DNA from: Clostridiales bacterium
Lineage (GTDB): Bacteria; Bacillota; Clostridia; Saccharofermentanales; Saccharofermentanaceae
Length of the DNA: 64,000 bases
Assembly: GCA_017545245.1 (NCBI GenBank)
Contig: JAFWPB010000016.1
Span: 124,001 to 188,000 of the forward strand
Direction of reading: 5' to 3'
Under the pieces are notes generated by a model. The model ran no database searches and was not told where the DNA came from. It saw only the letters and a program-made list of their open reading frames with translations. This document shows, one piece after another, positions 62,683-64,000 of this stretch (its first letter is position 1; each line of letters begins with the position of its first letter). The position numbers were made by a program, and so were the translations under genes.

Positions 62683-63908
62683 TTTTGCTCCTCCGTTTTT
62701 CTCGGTATCGTTACTGTGATATGAAAGCCGTCTTCCCCCCCGCGGATCGAAGTTCTTCCTCCGCAGGAAACAGCTCTTGAATTGATGTTATAAAGTCCGA
62801 TGCCATGCTCCCCTTCCAAAGCCGCGAAATCAGCCGGACGTGACAATTCCATAGGTTTGCATTTACCATCATCAGAAACGAGTATGCGCCAGAAAGTTAC
62901 GTTCTCGACAACTTCCATCCGAACCTTCTTACCATTACTATGTTTGGCAATATTGGTAACCCCTTCCTTGAAAATGCCAAGGATCGCATTCTTCACATTT
63001 GTCGGAATCGGTGATTCGATCGATGTTGACACTGTCACATCAAAACGGTCCTTGATCGTGGATGCGATCTCATGGATGCCGATGGAAAGATCGATGGAAT
63101 CATCATGCAATTCATGGACACTTCTTCTTATATTAGTCATCGCCTCATTGACCGTGCCGGTGACCGATTCCAGAAGTGGCTTGGTCTTCTCATCCTGGTT
63201 TATGACATTGATCGCCTGAAGCTGTACGACCGCCCTCGTCAACATATGTCCGACATTGTCATGGATCTCCCTTGCAATACGGTTTCTCTCGGACAGGGTC
63301 GCATTACGGACCTGCATATCCATGTTATTCGATATCTCATCCTTCAAGCGGAGAGATTTCTGCGCATCGTAACGCACATCATCAAACTTATCCGTCAGAA
63401 ACGATTCATACTGATGCACATATACAGTCTTAACTGCAAGAAGCGCAGAAGGGATCACAAGATAGACCAGATACGTCGGTACCGAGACCACACATGCTCC
63501 GACAACAAGAATGAACTTCAGCCAAAGTGCTTTTTGCGATGCAAGAGACCAGTCGGGATTCTTCGCTGCTTTCTCCACATGAAATTGCCGGAGAAGCTCC
63601 TCCATCTTCTTATCTGACAAAAGACCGTATACACAAGCCGGAAGAGCCGTGGTCGTCTCCGGAATAAAATACGAAAGCACACCCACACCGATCAGGATCA
63701 CTGTACTGACATACTGATTCCGAAGCACCTCCGTCGCCAGGCAAACGATCACGATCAGAAGGATACACGCAATCGTATACTCATTTCTCTGAAACATACT
63801 CTGACCACCCGCACCGTTCCCGGAAAGCAGAAAAAGCGCCGCGACCGAAAGCCCGATCAGTATTAACTTGTCGATCAATCTATATAACATGTATTCATTA
63901 TATCGCAT
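62679..63908 (-). CDS. LiaS-like HisKA_3 sensor histidine kinase
   Basis: 409 residues from the ATG at 63908; the frame continues almost to the window edge through a large inverted repeat that is unlikely to be coding, and ATG 63890 is also possible. No clear ribosome site is visible, and a TATAAT at 63897-63902 suggests a very short leader for the 63890 start. About six membrane helices (10-195), then the H-box ERNRIAREIHDNVGHMLTRA and an HATPase with GVTNIAKHS and GIGLYNINSRA. Pairs with the NarL-type regulator. Confidence 0.85.
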   Translation of the reverse strand: MRYNEYMLYRLIDKLILIGLSVAALFLLSGNGAGGQSMFQRNEYTIACILLIVIVCLATEVLRNQYVSTVILIGVGVLSYFIPETTTALPACVYGLLSDKKMEELLRQFHVEKAAKNPDWSLASQKALWLKFILVVGACVVSVPTYLVYLVIPSALLAVKTVYVHQYESFLTDKFDDVRYDAQKSLRLKDEISNNMDMQVRNATLSERNRIAREIHDNVGHMLTRAVVQLQAINVINQDEKTKPLLESVTGTVNEAMTNIRRSVHELHDDSIDLSIGIHEIASTIKDRFDVTVSTSIESPIPTNVKNAILGIFKEGVTNIAKHSNGKKVRMEVVENVTFWRILVSDDGKCKPMELSRPADFAALEGEHGIGLYNINSRAVSCGGRTSIRGGEDGFHITVTIPRKTEEQK

Positions 63909-63909
63909 A

Positions 63910-63997
63910 AAGTGAACCGTGACATACAAGCCTAAGCGCTGGTCCTCGGACTTCGTCCTGCGGAATCGCGCTACGGCTTGATGCTCACGGTTCACTT
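63910..63997. repeat. 88-bp long inverted repeat with nested stems at the window edge
   Basis: 13-bp perfect outer arms AAGTGAACCGTGA/TCACGGTTCACTT (63910-63922, 63985-63997), then CAAGCC/GGCTTG (63927-63932, 63975-63980) and AGCGC/GCGCT (63935-63939, 63968-63972), with GGAC/GTCC in the apical part. No T-run. It could be a structured RNA, a REP-like element or a miniature element. Confidence 0.75.
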
Positions 63998-64000
63998 CTC

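Noticed and set aside
1..64000. tRNA or rRNA genes
   Set aside because: No cloverleaf with TTCGANNC-type arm or rRNA segment was recognised on reading.

Overview
The window looks like a chromosomal segment of a low- to mid-GC Gram-positive anaerobe of the Clostridia, probably gut- or rumen-associated. The grounds are a Phe T-box leader ahead of pheST, a Bce-type two-component/ABC module, strong AGGAGG ribosome sites, a domain-permuted GH3 beta-glucosidase and many secreted leucine-rich-repeat (LRR) proteins with Pro/Thr stalks. No phage, IS element, CRISPR array, rRNA or tRNA gene was recognised.

Layout. 1-9000: three secreted proteins on the minus strand (a partial LRR protein, then a two-gene operon of LRR and beta-rich/BspA-LRR proteins ending in DUF4214 repeats). 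9100-20300: housekeeping genes (membrane protein, Re-citrate/2-isopropylmalate synthase family, M48 protease, NadE, RlmI-like methyltransferase, permuted GH3 glucosidase). 20300-25000: BceB-BceA-BceS-BceR-like peptide-antibiotic sensing and export module. 25000-33000: conserved hypotheticals, two zinc-ribbon proteins, an LRR-DUF4214 protein and a lipoprotein. 33000-37650: TPR-like gene, pheT, pheS and the T-box leader. 38150-57550: the main surface-protein island, with a transglutaminase-DUF4214 protein, a Cys-repeat lipoprotein and its likely HTH regulator, LRR/fibronectin-III proteins, and argC, a cytidylate-kinase-like gene and a permease embedded in one operon with two of them. 57760-64000: DUF4230 protein, XRE regulator, a 49-codon small ORF, a Lys-rich-tailed protein, lipoprotein, ASCH-like protein and a LiaRS-type two-component pair.

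The unifying theme is a family of secreted modular proteins. A signal peptide is followed by one to four blocks, each made of an FPD-x-x-FR segment, one EF-hand-like loop and a run of LRRs. Then comes a Thr/Pro/Lys stalk and an exchangeable C-terminus (four DUF4214 helical repeats, two fibronectin III domains, or nothing). The stalks are 24-bp in-frame tandem repeats, and DUF4214 coding segments show a recent recombination tract.

The most unusual non-coding signal is a set of four intergenic arrays next to these surface genes. Each array is built from its own heptamer (TTACCGC, GTTCTAT, TAAGTCG or TTACAGT), repeated 6-8 times as inverted pairs at nearly or exactly constant spacing. A separate 9-10-mer, AAAAGCACT(T), recurs about 24 times in the window and lies in or near every array. 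I do not recognise either element as a described system. All coordinates and base comparisons were read by eye; no database search was possible.
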